NCBI GenBank assembly: GCA_964427955.1
Contig: CAYRWY010000355.1
Coordinates: 1 to 6,248, forward strand
DNA length: 6,248 nt
Direction of reading: 5' to 3'
From: JACRBK01 sp964427955
GTDB lineage: Bacteria > Chloroflexota > Anaerolineae > Aggregatilineales > Aggregatilineaceae
Shown here piece after piece: positions 5,975 to 6,248 of the stretch. Position numbers and translations under genes: made by a program. Positions within the stretch are counted from its first letter, which is position 1; every line of letters starts with the position of its first letter. The notes below the pieces were generated by a model. It saw only the letters and a program-made list of their open reading frames with translations. It was not told the origin of the DNA and did not search any database.

Positions 5975-6248
5975 TTAACTCTGTCCGTGATGGGGCGAGG
6001 GGGCCGGAACCAACAGCGCCGGAGTCCCGGCGGTCGGGCCGTGCCCGTGCTCAATCAGGTACAGGTGTCCACCGCGTTCGGCCAGACAGCGCCGCACCAG
6101 CCAGGCACGCACCCGGTACCAAAAAGGCAGGATGCTGCGGGGCAGTTCGGCCAGGACGGTCTGGGCGTCTACATAGACAGCCGCCTCGACCAGCGCCGAG
6201 GTGAACGTCGTATACTGGTAGGTCTGAGTCTCGACTTCGACATCGTAG
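5975..6248 (-). CDS. Hypothetical protein, C-terminal 90 residues (cut by window edge)
   Basis: An open minus-strand frame enters from the right edge and stops at TAA (5977-5975). I do not recognise the family. The visible part starts YDVEVETQTYQYTTFTSALV, continues with an alternating hydrophobic stretch (EAAVYVDAQTVLAELP), then a Trp/Arg-rich helix-like segment (ILPFWYRVRAWLVRRCLAERG, about 39-59), a strand-like HLYLIEHGHG, and a Pro-rich tail. Residue make-up and GC-rich third positions look coding. The overlapping plus-strand frame 5962-6204 reads as Arg/Pro/Gly/Ser-rich noise. The gene is convergent with the ATPase gene, with 9 bp between the stop codons and no terminator hairpin in the gap. 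Its start and any N-terminal domain lie outside the window. Confidence 0.65.
   Translation of the reverse strand, partial: YDVEVETQTYQYTTFTSALVEAAVYVDAQTVLAELPRSILPFWYRVRAWLVRRCLAERGGHLYLIEHGHGPTAGTPALLVPAPSPHHGQS

Noticed and set aside
5962..6204. Plus-strand 80-codon frame starting at a GTG that overlaps the ATPase stop
   Set aside because: The GTGA overlap could suggest translational coupling, but the translation is Arg/Pro/Ser/Gly-rich without hydrophobic core patterns. The minus frame over the same bases looks properly coding.

Overview
The window looks like bacterial chromosomal DNA of high G+C content, with GC-rich third codon positions. Most genes lie on the minus strand. A lipoyl-dependent pyruvate dehydrogenase split into E1-alpha, E1-beta and E2 genes, next to a stand-alone STAND-type ATPase and a secreted GH16 protein, would fit a Chloroflexota-like or other high-GC bacterium. 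That placement is a tentative inference from gene style. No rRNA, marker gene, tRNA, CRISPR array, insertion sequence or phage gene is visible.

Layout from left to right. (1) At 1-272 (minus) is the N-terminal part of a zinc-independent quinone-oxidoreductase-like MDR enzyme, cut by the window edge. (2) At 299-1189 (minus) is a membrane-anchored or secreted GH16 family beta-jelly-roll protein. (3) At 1206-1243 is a strong intrinsic terminator on the minus strand. (4) At 1271-4572 (minus) is a tight pdhA-pdhB-pdhC operon for the E1 and E2 parts of a pyruvate dehydrogenase complex; the E3 gene is not here. (5) At 4573-4747 is a 175-bp divergent control region with two opposed sigma-70-type promoters whose -35 hexamers overlap, and a terminator-like hairpin in the pdhA leader. 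(6) At 4748-5965 (plus) is an AAA+/STAND-like ATPase with a probable C-terminal winged helix. (7) At 5975-6248 (minus) is the C-terminal end of an unrecognised protein, convergent with the ATPase gene and 9 bp from it.

Functionally, pdhABC is the core: PdhA and PdhB decarboxylate pyruvate with thiamine diphosphate, and PdhC takes up the acetyl group on its lipoyl arm and passes it to CoA. The ATPase shares only a promoter region with the operon, so a regulatory link is possible but unproven. The GH16 and MDR genes follow the pdh terminator and have no evident metabolic tie to it.

I see no clear new multi-gene system. The most interesting points are the compact divergent control region, the possible attenuator ahead of pdhA, and the uncharacterised ATPase.
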